Below, in pieces: positions 1-9,499 of a DNA stretch of 64,000 nucleotides. Location: assembly GCA_030830205.1 (NCBI GenBank), contig JAURNL010000081.1, positions 1 to 64,000 of the forward strand, given 5' to 3'. How positions within the stretch are numbered: the first letter of the stretch is position 1; every line of letters starts with the position of its first letter. Under the pieces are notes generated by a model. The model saw only the letters and a program-made list of their open reading frames with translations, ran no database searches and was not told the DNA's origin. This DNA is from Crocinitomicaceae bacterium. GTDB lineage: Bacteria; Bacteroidota; Bacteroidia; Flavobacteriales_D; Crocinitomicaceae. The position numbers and the translations under genes were made by a program.

Positions 1-1218
1 AGATGCTACACCAATTTCTGGTCCAGCATGCGTATAAGACCCCGCATCGGTGATGCGTGAAATGGAGGAACCAACTACATTACAAATACCTAGAATGGTC
101 GCTCCTTTCGATTTGGCTAACTCTAAGGCGGCAAGCGTGTCTGCAGTTTCACCTGATTGTGAAATCGCTATGACTACGTCATTCTCATTGATAATTGGAT
201 TGCGGTAACGGAATTCACTTGCATATTCTACCTCGACATTTATGCGAGCAAGGTCTTCAATGAGATATTCACCAACTAAACCTGCATGCCATGATGTTCC
301 ACACGCAACTATAATCAAGCGATTAGCTGCAATCATTTTTTGCTCGTAGTCGCGGATTCCCCCCAATGCTACCCATGCTTCTTCTGAATTCAAGCGGCCA
401 CGGAAGCAATCGTGAATAGAACGGGGTTGTTCGTGTATTTCTTTGAGCATAAAGTGCTCATAACCACCTTTCTCTAAAGCCTCTAGTTCTAATTCTAGTT
501 CTTGGAAAAAAGGTGTTTTTTGTTGGTCTGCAATGTCATAGATTTTTAGTCCATCCTCAAGGTCGATAATTGCGACTTCCTCGTCATTGAGGTAAACTAC
601 CTTTTTAGTGTACTCAACAATTGGCGTAGCGTCAGAGGCACAATAGTAAGCGCCGTCACTACCGATTCCTACCACAAGTGGGCTGCTCTTGCGAGCGGCC
701 ACCAACCGATTGGGGTAATCAGAAGACATTGCAACAATTGCATATGCACCAACAACGTGGTTTAGTGCTAGGCGCAAAGCCTCGCCAAACCAGACATTTT
801 CTTTCTTTTGGATATAGTCTACTAAATGGACAACTACCTCCGTATCAGTAGCGCTTTTGAAAGTATATCCATTTTTAAGCAACTCTTGTTTGAGGACGTC
901 ATAGTTTTCAATGATACCATTGTGGATGAGTGCAATTTTACCATCCATAGAGGTATGTGGGTGGGAATTTACATCAGAGGGTTCACCGTGAGTTGCCCAA
1001 CGTGTATGTCCAATACCAGCATGACCACTTCGGTCTTGATTCGATGCAAAATCTTCAAGGTTACTCACTTTTCCTACGCGCTTGTAGACTTGGAGTGAAC
1101 CGTTTTGATGGAGCGCAATTCCTGAACTATCATAACCACGATATTCTAATCGCTTAAGTCCTTTGATAACGACTGGATAGGCCTCATTTTTACCTATGTA
1201 TGCTACAATTCCACACAT
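1..1218 (-). CDS. glmS: Glutamine--fructose-6-phosphate aminotransferase, partial (C-terminus beyond window)
   Basis: Makes glucosamine-6-phosphate from fructose-6-phosphate and glutamine, the entry step to UDP-GlcNAc for peptidoglycan and LPS. The minus-strand frame opens with ATG at 1218 and reads MCGIVAYIG, putting the nucleophilic Cys at position 2 as in N-terminal-nucleophile glutaminases. YRGYDSSG follows near residue 25. The visible 406 codons cover the glutaminase domain and most of the first SIS domain. About 200 residues of the usual ~615 lie off the left edge. It starts 2 bases after the stop of the DUF4270 gene, so it is probably the last gene of the run transcribed from upstream of 3333. 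No frameshift is visible. Confidence 0.95.
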   Translation of the reverse strand, partial: MCGIVAYIGKNEAYPVVIKGLKRLEYRGYDSSGIALHQNGSLQVYKRVGKVSNLEDFASNQDRSGHAGIGHTRWATHGEPSDVNSHPHTSMDGKIALIHNGIIENYDVLKQELLKNGYTFKSATDTEVVVHLVDYIQKKENVWFGEALRLALNHVVGAYAIVAMSSDYPNRLVAARKSSPLVVGIGSDGAYYCASDATPIVEYTKKVVYLNDEEVAIIDLEDGLKIYDIADQQKTPFFQELELELEALEKGGYEHFMLKEIHEQPRSIHDCFRGRLNSEEAWVALGGIRDYEQKMIAANRLIIVACGTSWHAGLVGEYLIEDLARINVEVEYASEFRYRNPIINENDVVIAISQSGETADTLAALELAKSKGATILGICNVVGSSISRITDAGSYTHAGPEIGVAS

Positions 1219-1220
1219 GA

Positions 1221-2507
1221 TTAATATGTTGTATAAGTGACGACTAGTTTGGGCTTTTTCTTATTGTTAGTTGCTACACCATTGAAAACAATGCGCTCGG
1301 CAGAGTTTCTAAAGTAAAGCGGAGAAATAACGATTCCGGTATTCTCCAGCTTCCCATTCACGAGTGATTGGAGGTACGCGCGAATATCCAGGTCATATTG
1401 TTTATTTGCCTCAGAGTAAAGCCCAGCGATTCCGAGTGACGTATAGAAGACATCGGCTGCTGAAAGTTTGCTTGCTGCCGTAATCCGCGAACCAGGTTTG
1501 TAGCGATACCCTGTTTGAAACTGTACTGGCAAACTGAGGTCGGCGCGGTGAATGATGATATTTTGAGGAAGGTGATCGAGACCAGGTATCTGAACCATTG
1601 CACGCACTTTGTTTGCCTGAGCATAGAAAGTCTTTTGCCCAAGAGTTGAGTCGGCAATGAGGGCCGAAACTGGAGTGTTCGCCTGCTGGTGATTAACATG
1701 AGTAAAATCGGCACAATTTGAATTGATGGTAAAATCGTAAGTTTTTTGTTCACTTCCTAACTTAAAATAGATAGTCATTTTTGAAGCAGGATTGTTATTG
1801 ATATCCAAATATAATATGGCACCTTGACCCGTTGATTGGTTGGAGTTGTTCACTGCTATTTTAAGTCCTTTGAAAAAGTCTTGAAAAGCTGCGTTGGTCG
1901 CAAAGGTGGCTGGGTCTGTTAATGATTGATTGATGAAATCCCAAGCACGATTGGTATCGAGATGGATGCGTAGTTGTGGATCAACTTCCGAACCTGCTAC
2001 TACAGCTGCATTAATAGGGTCTGGCGTAATTGTCCCTTTACCCGGAGCTACCCAATTAACTCCTTCGGTGGCAATTGTATCAAATTGATAGTATTTGACT
2101 TCACTGTCATTTTGAATAGAATCGGAAAGCTCATAGACCTCGAATGTTTGTGGGCTCAGATCTCCATAGTAACCGACATATTCCAGAGCTAACACAAAAG
2201 AATCAATAACGATTTGTGCGGGATCGCCAAAGTTCGGGTTCAGACCAGGTAGGCGCAATTCAGTATAAACCGAAGCGTCAACTTTTCCAAACTTAGGGTC
2301 GACGTATGATCCGAGCAATACATTGGATGCATTTTTAGTTTCGGTAGAATCTTCTAGAATGGAATAGGTTATAAGTTCAAAAGTATCGGTTGTAATTCCG
2401 TTTAATATCGCATCTGGATCGATAATTTCTTTACCTAAACCCGCATCTTTTTTGTTGCAAGCCGCTGCTACCAACAGCATGAGCAGAAGTGTGCTGAAAA
2501 TTTTCAT
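1221..2507 (-). CDS. DUF4270 family lipoprotein
   Basis: 428-residue exported lipoprotein with an N-terminal hydrophobic segment and lipobox (VAAAC, Cys17). The body resembles the DUF4270 family, a Bacteroidota surface or outer-membrane lipoprotein group of unknown function: an early TDTF segment, a GSYVDPKFG motif, beta-rich repeats and a C-terminal LVVTYT strand. It lies between the GT5-like gene (4 bases upstream) and glmS (2 bases downstream), so the three are probably cotranscribed. The glgA-DUF4270-glmS order recurs in the phylum as far as I recall, which suggests an envelope-sugar or surface-polysaccharide link. That link is inference. The family call rests on remembered family features, not an alignment. 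Confidence 0.8.
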   Translation of the reverse strand: MKIFSTLLLMLLVAAACNKKDAGLGKEIIDPDAILNGITTDTFELITYSILEDSTETKNASNVLLGSYVDPKFGKVDASVYTELRLPGLNPNFGDPAQIVIDSFVLALEYVGYYGDLSPQTFEVYELSDSIQNDSEVKYYQFDTIATEGVNWVAPGKGTITPDPINAAVVAGSEVDPQLRIHLDTNRAWDFINQSLTDPATFATNAAFQDFFKGLKIAVNNSNQSTGQGAILYLDINNNPASKMTIYFKLGSEQKTYDFTINSNCADFTHVNHQQANTPVSALIADSTLGQKTFYAQANKVRAMVQIPGLDHLPQNIIIHRADLSLPVQFQTGYRYKPGSRITAASKLSAADVFYTSLGIAGLYSEANKQYDLDIRAYLQSLVNGKLENTGIVISPLYFRNSAERIVFNGVATNNKKKPKLVVTYTTY

Positions 2508-2511
2508 GAAC

Positions 2512-3333
2512 TTACGCTAAGATATTAGCTTCAATTACTTTGTCAAAGAAAGCTGCCAATTCTTTGCCTTGGTGCTCTTCAGCGAAATAAGGTAGTTTGT
2601 GAATATTTACTTCGTCATAAAGCGCCTGTAAATCTGCATCAAGCACTTCACTTGCGATATTCACTCCATCACAATGCGAGAGGATTACCTTAGTTAGATT
2701 AGCGCAGCTTGTGTCTTTAAGTGCATCCGTAAGGTCTTGAGGGAAACCGTCAAATGCAAGTTTTTCGGCAAAGCGAGGATCCCAAGGTTGATCGAAAGAT
2801 TCGTTGTAGAGGCTGTAGACCACCTTAGTTTCTTTGAAGTGTGGGTCTTTGTTGAAGATGAATTTAATGTACAAAGCCATAATGCCGGTGAGCCAACCAT
2901 GGCAATGAATAACATCTGGTTGCCAGCCAAGTTTTTTCACGGTTTCTAATACTCCTCGACAAAAGAACATAGCGCGCTCGTCATTGTCTGGGTGAAATTT
3001 ACCATCTTCTTCTTGCAAGCAGGTTTTGCGCTTAAAGTAATCATCGTTGTCGATGAAGTAGACCTGCATACGGGCAGCAGAAATAGAGGCTACTTTAATG
3101 ATGAGTGGATGATCGTGATCGTCAATAGAAATATTAAGACCAGATAAACGAATGACTTCGTGAAGCTGGTGTCTTCTTTCATTGATTGCACCAAAACGAG
3201 GTGTAAAAACACGGATTTCTTTACCGGCATCTTGAACAGCTTGAGAAATGCGACGAGCGCTTCCAGAAATTTCAGATTTAGGTAAAAAAGGAAAGATTTC
3301 TTGAGAAATAAAAAGGATTTTCTTTTTTTCCAT
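2512..3333 (-). CDS. Glycogen/starch synthase N-terminal (GT5-like) domain protein
   Basis: 273 residues matching only the N-terminal Rossmann half of GT5 glycogen synthases: KILFISQEIFPF at the start, VFTPRFGAINER, then VIHCHGWLTG near residue 145. Full-length GlgA is about 480 residues. The C-terminal GT-B half that binds ADP-glucose is absent, and the usual N-terminal KxGGL motif is degraded to PKSEISGSA. The gene ends cleanly with a stop and continues in a tight operon with DUF4270 and glmS, so it looks like a stable short family member, not a fresh truncation. Classical glycogen synthase activity is doubtful. A regulatory or partner-dependent role is possible. Confidence 0.8.
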   Translation of the reverse strand: MEKKKILFISQEIFPFLPKSEISGSARRISQAVQDAGKEIRVFTPRFGAINERRHQLHEVIRLSGLNISIDDHDHPLIIKVASISAARMQVYFIDNDDYFKRKTCLQEEDGKFHPDNDERAMFFCRGVLETVKKLGWQPDVIHCHGWLTGIMALYIKFIFNKDPHFKETKVVYSLYNESFDQPWDPRFAEKLAFDGFPQDLTDALKDTSCANLTKVILSHCDGVNIASEVLDADLQALYDEVNIHKLPYFAEEHQGKELAAFFDKVIEANILA

Positions 3334-3350
3334 TTATATAAGTATGCTAG

Positions 3351-3358
3351 CAAAATTA
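3351..3358 (-). promoter_or_regulatory. -7 element (TAATTTTG) for the GT5-like/DUF4270/glmS run
   Basis: Reverse strand reads TAATTTTG, a full match to the Bacteroidota sigma-A -7 consensus TAnnTTTG, 17 bases before the ATG at 3333. No clear -33 element was picked out. Confidence 0.55.
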
Positions 3359-3427
3359 CGAAATAAACCTGAACTAACCTAAAAAGCAATAGCTTTGTCC
3401 GTTCGAAACTGAAGAAAAGACGAAGCC

Positions 3428-4273
3428 ATGCAGACCTTTGTTACTAGACTTGAATTGATCCTTTGGCGTAAGCAACAGCACGAAGCACAAAACCAAATTG
3501 GTTTTGTGCCAACTATGGGCGCGCTCCATAAAGGGCATTTGTCACTCATTGAAAAGGCATGTCAGGAAAATGACCAAGTTGTTGTTTCCATTTTTGTAAA
3601 TCCCAAACAGTTTAATCAAAGTGCTGATTTACATGCATATCCCAGAATGTTAAATGCAGATCTGCAGCTGCTAAAGCACTTAAATAACCTCATCATTTTT
3701 ACGCCCAGTGAGTCAGAAATGTATCCGACCAATGTTCCTTTTAACCCCATGTCATTGGGTAAAATTGGACGCCTACTCGAAGGCGCACATCGGCCAGGAC
3801 ACTTTGAAGGTGTCGTGCATGTCGTACATCATTTATTTGATTTAGTACAGCCGCATCAAGCATATTTTGGTCAAAAAGATTTTCAGCAGCTAGCAATTAT
3901 CCGCCTGCTTAATGAACATTATCGCTTTGGAATTCAAATCATTGGCTGCGAAACCATACGTGAAATTGACGGTTTAGCCATGAGCAGTAGAAATCTGCGA
4001 TTAGCTCCGGCTGAACGACAAAATGCTGTCTCTATTTTCAAAGCACTCAGTATGGTTCGCAATAATGTCGGCAAGCAGAGCATAGGTTCGGTTATAGAAG
4101 CGGCAAGGTCAATCATCGAGGAGGCGGGCCTTCAAATTGATTATCTAGAAATTGTCGATCCAGTTACCCTAGAAAGTTGCGCTGAATGGCAAGAAATTCA
4201 AGTTTGTTGCGTAGCTGCTTTCTGCGGAGAGGTTAGGCTTATAGACAATATGTTGTGTGAATCGGTTCTTTGA
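3428..4273 (+). CDS. panC: Pantoate--beta-alanine ligase
   Basis: ATP-dependent condensation of pantoate and beta-alanine to pantothenate, the CoA precursor. The 281-residue length is typical. The nucleotidyltransferase signature PTMGALHKGH is at residues 28-37 (HKGH is the HIGH-type motif). Other family blocks are FVNPKQF, EGAHRPGHFEGV, FGQKDFQQL and AMSSRNLRL (the KMSKS equivalent). It is followed 34 bases later by panD, which supplies its beta-alanine substrate, so the pair forms a pathway cluster. No strong Shine-Dalgarno sequence is visible. Confidence 0.96.
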   Translation: MQTFVTRLELILWRKQQHEAQNQIGFVPTMGALHKGHLSLIEKACQENDQVVVSIFVNPKQFNQSADLHAYPRMLNADLQLLKHLNNLIIFTPSESEMYPTNVPFNPMSLGKIGRLLEGAHRPGHFEGVVHVVHHLFDLVQPHQAYFGQKDFQQLAIIRLLNEHYRFGIQIIGCETIREIDGLAMSSRNLRLAPAERQNAVSIFKALSMVRNNVGKQSIGSVIEAARSIIEEAGLQIDYLEIVDPVTLESCAEWQEIQVCCVAAFCGEVRLIDNMLCESVL

Positions 4274-4275
4274 TG

Positions 4276-4283
4276 TAATTTTG
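4276..4283 (+). promoter_or_regulatory. -7 element (TAATTTTG) upstream of panD
   Basis: TAATTTTG matches TAnnTTTG and lies 24 bases before the panD ATG, straddling the panC stop. It could give panD and the next gene their own transcript in addition to read-through from panC. Confidence 0.45.
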
Positions 4284-4307
4284 CCGCGCTACAACGCGCA
4301 TTAAGTT

Positions 4308-4658
4308 ATGTACATCAACGTCCTCAAATCTAAAATTCATCGGGTACGCGTCACGCAGGCCGATCTCAACTATATTGGTAGTATTACCATTGATGAAGAC
4401 CTCATGGATGCCGCAAACCTTATTGAAGGTGAACGTGTTCAGATTGTTAATATCAACAATGGAGAACGCTTTGAAACTTATGTCATCAAAGGGGACCGCA
4501 ATAGCGGAATGATATGCCTCAACGGACCAGCTGCTCGAAAAGTAGCTATCAATGACATCATTATTATCATTGGCTATGCCATGTTAGACTTCGAAGAAGC
4601 TAAAACTTTTAAGCCATCTTTGGTTTTCCCGAACGAACAAACTAACTTGCTCTCGTAA
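4308..4658 (+). CDS. panD: Aspartate 1-decarboxylase
   Basis: Pyruvoyl-dependent decarboxylation of aspartate to beta-alanine. 116 residues, the usual size. The self-processing Gly-Ser pair is at residues 24-25 in YIGSITID, and cleavage there would give the pyruvoyl group on the alpha chain. NGPAARK and the C-terminal IIIIGYAML strand match the family. It sits between panC and the heptose adenylyltransferase on the same strand, 7 bases before the latter. Confidence 0.96.
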   Translation: MYINVLKSKIHRVRVTQADLNYIGSITIDEDLMDAANLIEGERVQIVNINNGERFETYVIKGDRNSGMICLNGPAARKVAINDIIIIIGYAMLDFEEAKTFKPSLVFPNEQTNLLS

Positions 4659-4665
4659 ACCATAC

Positions 4666-5181
4666 ATGAGCAAGCGTTTTAGCAATATCCAACATAAAAT
4701 CCTCAACTGGGATGATGCCCTTAAAATGAGAGGTGTTTGGGCTTTGCACGATCAAAAAGTAGCCTTTACCAATGGCTGTTTCGATATCTTACACCTCGGT
4801 CATGTCAGTTATTTAGCACAAGCTGCAGATAGTGCCCAACGCCTAATTGTGGGTGTAAATACAGATATTTCAGTTAGACTCCTCGAAAAAGCCCCTAACA
4901 GGCCAATCAACAGTGAATACGCAAGAGCAATAGTGCTTGCATCCTTAAGTTGTGTAGATGCAGTTGTGTTGTTTGAACAACAAACTCCGCTTGAACTTAT
5001 CAAGATCTTGAAGCCAGACGTGTTGTTAAAAGGAGCAGACTACAATGCAAGTCAAACTGACCCCGAAGCTAAAGATTATATTGTAGGCTCTTCGTTTGTC
5101 CGAAATTATGGGGGGCTTGTTCAGACCATTCCTTTTGTAGATGGTTACTCCACTACCGGCATACTCGCAAAGGGAGGTTAA
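4666..5181 (+). CDS. rfaE2: D-glycero-beta-D-manno-heptose 1-phosphate adenylyltransferase (RfaE2/HldE C-domain type)
   Basis: 171-residue single-domain cytidylyltransferase-fold enzyme. FTNGCFDILHLGH (HxGH at 43-46) and GYSTTGIL near the C-terminus match RfaE2/HldE C-domain proteins, which activate heptose-1-phosphate with ATP for LPS or S-layer glycan synthesis. The kinase half (HldA) is not fused and not nearby, so a partner would have to be elsewhere. It overlaps the convergent AsmA-like gene by 4 bases at the stops. An alternative is a related nucleotidyltransferase such as glycerol-3-phosphate cytidylyltransferase, but the motif spacing favours RfaE2. Confidence 0.85.
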   Translation: MSKRFSNIQHKILNWDDALKMRGVWALHDQKVAFTNGCFDILHLGHVSYLAQAADSAQRLIVGVNTDISVRLLEKAPNRPINSEYARAIVLASLSCVDAVVLFEQQTPLELIKILKPDVLLKGADYNASQTDPEAKDYIVGSSFVRNYGGLVQTIPFVDGYSTTGILAKGG

Positions 5182-7706
5182 TGCAGTCCTTTAATTTTTA
5201 CATCCACTCCTGTTTGTTCCTGCTCTTCTTTCCACTTTTCTAGTTTTTGCTGTAAGCGATTTTTTTTTGGGGCCGCCGTTTTTTGGGAATTCGTTTTGGA
5301 CTCGGAATTGTCTTTTGATTTGAATTTAATTTGAATAGTTTCATGTGGAGTCTTTTGCTCTTGGTATGTCCCCACACTTTGGTCGTTTTTATAAAGTCCA
5401 AATGCAGACTTTAACATTTCTTTAGATTCTTGTTGACTCCGCTCAAATTGTTGTTGGGCTGCCTCTTTCTTGCCCTTTTTATCCCAACTTACTTTAGGGT
5501 TGTCAAGTGAGCCACTAATGCGTACAAATAGTCGTAAACCTGTACCGTCATCTAAAATCTCGCCAAATTCCGTTTGTGTTTCTTGAATAATCAGATCGCG
5601 TAAACGGAGTCCAACGGAATAATCAATATCATGTTCAAAACTATGTTTACCAACCAAATCGAGATCAAGTGCTGTAGATGCAATGTGCATTTTTTCAAAA
5701 CTCAATTGGCGTTTTGTTATGAAAAAAGTATTCTCAAGGCGCTTAAAGCGGACATCTTTGAGCTTTTGTTGTAAGGCTGCTTGGTTTTTTGTGCCAAGTA
5801 TAGCTTTGCCTTTCCCAATAGTAAGTGTATTAGCTAAATCCTGTAGAATTGGAGCATGTAACAAACGGCCATTATCGAGGATGCAGTGAACTCGCGCCTG
5901 CAAACTTGATTCGTCAATTCCAGTAACCAAATCATATTGTGTGCCAACCTCAAACTCAAAATTGCCTGTGCCATCAATTTGATCACTTGTTAATATACTT
6001 TGGTCAAAATTATTCCACTCCTTAAATAACTGACTAATGGCAATTTGCTTTGCAAAACCTTTGGTTTGAATTTCCATGAGTGATGGGCTTCGTTCTAGCA
6101 ATTTGACTTGACCTTTCCACAGGCCTTGAGCATGATTAAACTGCAATTGCTGGATGCTTATTTGACTAGGGCTTATTGAAAGGTCAGCCCGCAATTGACT
6201 CAATTTTTTGCCATTGTAATGAAACGCTGCTACGTCTATTGGCATTTGCAGTGAGATATTTTGAGGTAAGATCCAATCGCGTTTTTGTCCATTAGATGGA
6301 GTGTCAAAATCCGCCATATTCAAGATTTTAGACTGAAATTTTCCCTTTAACATTAAAGGAGTAGCTGTACTCAATTGCACTGAATGCTGAGCAATCTGTA
6401 TTTGTGCAGCAAGATCACTAGATCCTATTGTTGCCTTTACATCAACATCACCCTCAATTGCTTGAATAAACCAATTTGATTGATCATCCTGCTTCATTTG
6501 AGCACTTATTTTTAGGTTTGAATCACCGCGGAGTTCCTTCACATACGTCAACGGGTAAAAAGCTTGAACTAAACTCAATGGGACCTTTCCTTTAGCATTA
6601 ATTGATAGTTTTGGCTGTAAAAAATTGCTTAGTTTCAGTTGTCCAAAAAATTGAGCGCCATTCGTTTTAAATGCAAATTCTTCAATATCAAGATCGTCAG
6701 TATCTGCATTTGAATAGGTTCCTAAGCAATGTAAATCATGAATTTTAGCGCCAAATTTTGGTTCAGTTAGATGACCTTCATCAATCCTAAAATAAGCCTG
6801 AATCAAAGGTTTTGCACGATCTATGGCATCCTCATAATGTAATTGAAAATCTACCTTGCCTTCTGCCTTTACCCGCTTAAGGTCGGGAAGTGAAGCGGGT
6901 TGAATAGTTCTTACTAACTGAACTAAAGATAAGTTCTGAGAGCGAATATCGAGACTACTATTCACAGGGCCAAATTCAGCATCTATTAAAAATGGGAGCC
7001 TGGCTAATTTGAATTGTGCCTGAGGGAGCTTGATGAGATTTTGACTTTGATCTACTAAAAGAGCCAGATCAAAAATCAAAGGCTCATTTCTCAGCAAAAG
7101 CACCTTGCCTTTTTTGATTTGATTGAGCCAAATATCACCGGTTGCTTTTAAGGTAGTTTTTTGTGCTGAAAACTTTCCAGAAAGGGATGCGCTTCGCACA
7201 GATGTGTGATAAGAATGTGAAGATTGCTTGTCAATATACGATACTTTATATTGTTCAAGTAAGATAGTTTCCAACTCTAAATCAAACGCAGAGTCACTCG
7301 AGGAAGTTTCTTTGAATATGTCATAATTACCGCGTCCTTTTGAATCTGTTTTTAGTTGAAGCCTTCCATTGATACTGCTGATGCGTTCAATGTGGTATTG
7401 TCCTTCCCAAATATCAAACGGATTAAATCGAAGGCTTATCTGTTGTGCATTCAAGAGGGTGTCTTTGGGTTCCAAAGGATCTGCAATGAGCACATTTTCA
7501 AATGAAACACTTAAATTGGGGAAAGTACGCCAGAAATGAAGATCTATTTGTGCAACTTTTACAGGTTCTTTTAGGTAGGTATTGACCTGAGCTACTACTT
7601 TTTGAATAATGCGATCTTCAAAAATATATAGTAATAAAGAGACAATAGTCATTAAGACCACAATCGATAATACTAGCTTTTTTATGATCCGCAACCAAAA
7701 CTTCAT
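5178..7706 (-). CDS. AsmA-like envelope protein
   Basis: 842-residue protein with one N-terminal membrane helix (about residues 8-28), then a long beta-rich periplasmic region. This fits the AsmA/TamB-like superfamily, which forms bridge-like lipid-transport proteins at the inner membrane. AsmA-N features are VKVAQIDLHFWRTFPNLSV near residue 50 and the INGRLQLKTDSKGRGNYDI segment. An AsmA-C-like GTGNFEF block lies near residue 595. The tail from about 750 is very rich in Lys, Glu and Gln and probably disordered or coiled. It likely acts in outer-membrane lipid homeostasis, by family inference. It is monocistronic, convergent with rfaE2 and divergent from lysS. Confidence 0.8.
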   Translation of the reverse strand: MKFWLRIIKKLVLSIVVLMTIVSLLLYIFEDRIIQKVVAQVNTYLKEPVKVAQIDLHFWRTFPNLSVSFENVLIADPLEPKDTLLNAQQISLRFNPFDIWEGQYHIERISSINGRLQLKTDSKGRGNYDIFKETSSSDSAFDLELETILLEQYKVSYIDKQSSHSYHTSVRSASLSGKFSAQKTTLKATGDIWLNQIKKGKVLLLRNEPLIFDLALLVDQSQNLIKLPQAQFKLARLPFLIDAEFGPVNSSLDIRSQNLSLVQLVRTIQPASLPDLKRVKAEGKVDFQLHYEDAIDRAKPLIQAYFRIDEGHLTEPKFGAKIHDLHCLGTYSNADTDDLDIEEFAFKTNGAQFFGQLKLSNFLQPKLSINAKGKVPLSLVQAFYPLTYVKELRGDSNLKISAQMKQDDQSNWFIQAIEGDVDVKATIGSSDLAAQIQIAQHSVQLSTATPLMLKGKFQSKILNMADFDTPSNGQKRDWILPQNISLQMPIDVAAFHYNGKKLSQLRADLSISPSQISIQQLQFNHAQGLWKGQVKLLERSPSLMEIQTKGFAKQIAISQLFKEWNNFDQSILTSDQIDGTGNFEFEVGTQYDLVTGIDESSLQARVHCILDNGRLLHAPILQDLANTLTIGKGKAILGTKNQAALQQKLKDVRFKRLENTFFITKRQLSFEKMHIASTALDLDLVGKHSFEHDIDYSVGLRLRDLIIQETQTEFGEILDDGTGLRLFVRISGSLDNPKVSWDKKGKKEAAQQQFERSQQESKEMLKSAFGLYKNDQSVGTYQEQKTPHETIQIKFKSKDNSESKTNSQKTAAPKKNRLQQKLEKWKEEQEQTGVDVKIKGLH

Positions 7707-7768
7707 ATTCTTCTAACGAAAAAACTACCCATACGTTGCAAAGAGCGTCTAGAATTTTTTTTTAGCCC

Positions 7769-7776
7769 TATCTTTG
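7769..7776 (+). promoter_or_regulatory. -7 element (TATCTTTG) of lysS
   Basis: TATCTTTG matches the Bacteroidota TAnnTTTG consensus exactly and lies 19 bases before the lysS ATG. A run of nine T lies just upstream. Confidence 0.65.
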
Positions 7777-7795
7777 TAGTCTCAATTACATACAC

Positions 7796-9499
7796 ATGAG
7801 TCATCTAGAACTTTCCGAACAAGAACTCTTACGCCGCGAATCTCTCCAAAAATTACGAGATTTAGGCATAGATCCATATCCAGCTGCTCTTTATCCAGTA
7901 GATGCTTTTGCGGCTGATATCAAAAAGGATTTTGAAGATGGCAAACAAGTTTGTTTGGCTGGGCGTATGTTATCCCAACGCATCATGGGCAAAGCATCTT
8001 TTGCCGAAATTCAAGATGCCTCCGGCCGAATTCAAGTCTATTTCAACCGAGATGAAATTTGCCCGGGTGAAGACAAAACCCTTTACAACGAAGTCTTCAA
8101 AAAACTCTTAGACCTCGGCGATTTCATTGGAATCAAAGGCCATGTATTCAAGACTCAAGTTGGAGAAATTTCTGTACATGTTACCGAATTTCAACTGTTA
8201 AGTAAGTCGCTTAGGCCCTTACCGTTACCCAAAACCGATGCTGCTGGTATTGTACACGATGCTTTCACAGATCCAGAATTGCGTTATCGTCAGCGCTATG
8301 TAGACCTTGTTGTGAATCGCCAAGTAAAAGATGTATTCATCAAGCGAACCAAATTATTCAATGCCATGCGCGAGTTCTTTAACCGTGCAGGTTACATGGA
8401 GGTTGAAACTCCAGTATTGCAAGCAATTCCGGGCGGGGCATCCGCCAGACCATTCATTACCCACCACAATGCGCTAGATATTCCGCTTTACATGCGCATT
8501 GCAAATGAACTTTATCTCAAAAGATTGATAGTCGGTGGATTCGACGGAGTATATGAGTTCTCCAAAAACTTTCGAAATGAAGGTATGGATCGTACTCACA
8601 ACCCTGAGTTTACTGCCATGGAAATATATGTAGCCTACAAAGACTACAATTGGATGATGAATTTCACCGAACAACTTTTAGAGTACTGTGCGTTGGCCGT
8701 AAACGGAACTACTATTGCACAATTCGGGGAACATACCATCGATTTCAAAGCTCCATATAAACGTGTCACCATGCGTCAAGCCATCATTGACTTTACCGGC
8801 TTTGATATAGCGGGCAAAACAGAAGATGAGCTTCGCAATGCGGCACGTGGTATGGGAATTGAAGTGGACGAGACCATGGGTAAAGGCAAACTTATCGATG
8901 AAATGTTTGGAGAAAAATGTGAAGGAAACTATATTCAGCCAACTTTCATTACTGACTATCCAAAAGAAATGTCGCCACTTTGTAAAGTGCACCGCGAAGA
9001 TCCAAGCCTTACAGAACGCTTTGAGCTTATGGTCTGTGGTAAAGAAGTAGCCAATGCTTACTCCGAGCTTAATGATCCGATTGACCAACGAGAGCGCTTT
9101 GAGGAACAACTCAAATTGCAAGAACGTGGTGACGACGAGGCCATGTTCATTGACCAAGATTTCTTGCGGGCACTTGAATATGGGATGCCCCCAACCAGTG
9201 GCTTAGGTATTGGAATGGACCGACTTATCATGTACTTGACTAATAATGCGTCCATTCAAGAAGTGCTTTTCTTCCCACAAATGCGACCTGAAGTGCAAAC
9301 TCCAAAAGTATCACTCAACGAAACAGAATTAGGTATTTTTGAAAAAATGAAACAAGAAAAAGAACTCCTACTAAGTGAGTTGCGTGCCCAGTTTGAAATC
9401 AGTAATAAACTATGGGACACTTCTCTTAAAACACTGACAAAAAATCAACTTTTGGCAGTAACCAAGGTGGATGACTTACTTTATGTGAAGCTTATTTAA
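7796..9499 (+). CDS. lysS: Lysyl-tRNA synthetase, class II
   Basis: Charges tRNA-Lys. The N-terminal OB anticodon-binding fold (about residues 55-145, GRMLSQRIMGKASF) is followed by the class II core: motif 1 near MEVETPVLQ, motif 2 NFRNEGMDRTHNPEFT, motif 3 GLGIGMDRL. At 567 residues it is about 60 longer than E. coli LysS. The excess is a C-terminal tail after FPQMRPE, typical of Bacteroidota LysRS. ATG chosen because it is preceded by a good -7 element. Confidence 0.97.
   Translation: MSHLELSEQELLRRESLQKLRDLGIDPYPAALYPVDAFAADIKKDFEDGKQVCLAGRMLSQRIMGKASFAEIQDASGRIQVYFNRDEICPGEDKTLYNEVFKKLLDLGDFIGIKGHVFKTQVGEISVHVTEFQLLSKSLRPLPLPKTDAAGIVHDAFTDPELRYRQRYVDLVVNRQVKDVFIKRTKLFNAMREFFNRAGYMEVETPVLQAIPGGASARPFITHHNALDIPLYMRIANELYLKRLIVGGFDGVYEFSKNFRNEGMDRTHNPEFTAMEIYVAYKDYNWMMNFTEQLLEYCALAVNGTTIAQFGEHTIDFKAPYKRVTMRQAIIDFTGFDIAGKTEDELRNAARGMGIEVDETMGKGKLIDEMFGEKCEGNYIQPTFITDYPKEMSPLCKVHREDPSLTERFELMVCGKEVANAYSELNDPIDQRERFEEQLKLQERGDDEAMFIDQDFLRALEYGMPPTSGLGIGMDRLIMYLTNNASIQEVLFFPQMRPEVQTPKVSLNETELGIFEKMKQEKELLLSELRAQFEISNKLWDTSLKTLTKNQLLAVTKVDDLLYVKLI

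Noticed and set aside
2512-3333. Frameshift as the cause of the short GT5 gene
   Set aside because: Only 4 bases separate its stop from the next intact gene, so no second-lobe remnant exists.
8678-9157. 159-codon minus-strand open frame within lysS
   Set aside because: Antisense to a conserved synthetase; composition rich in Phe and Ser as expected for a shadow frame.
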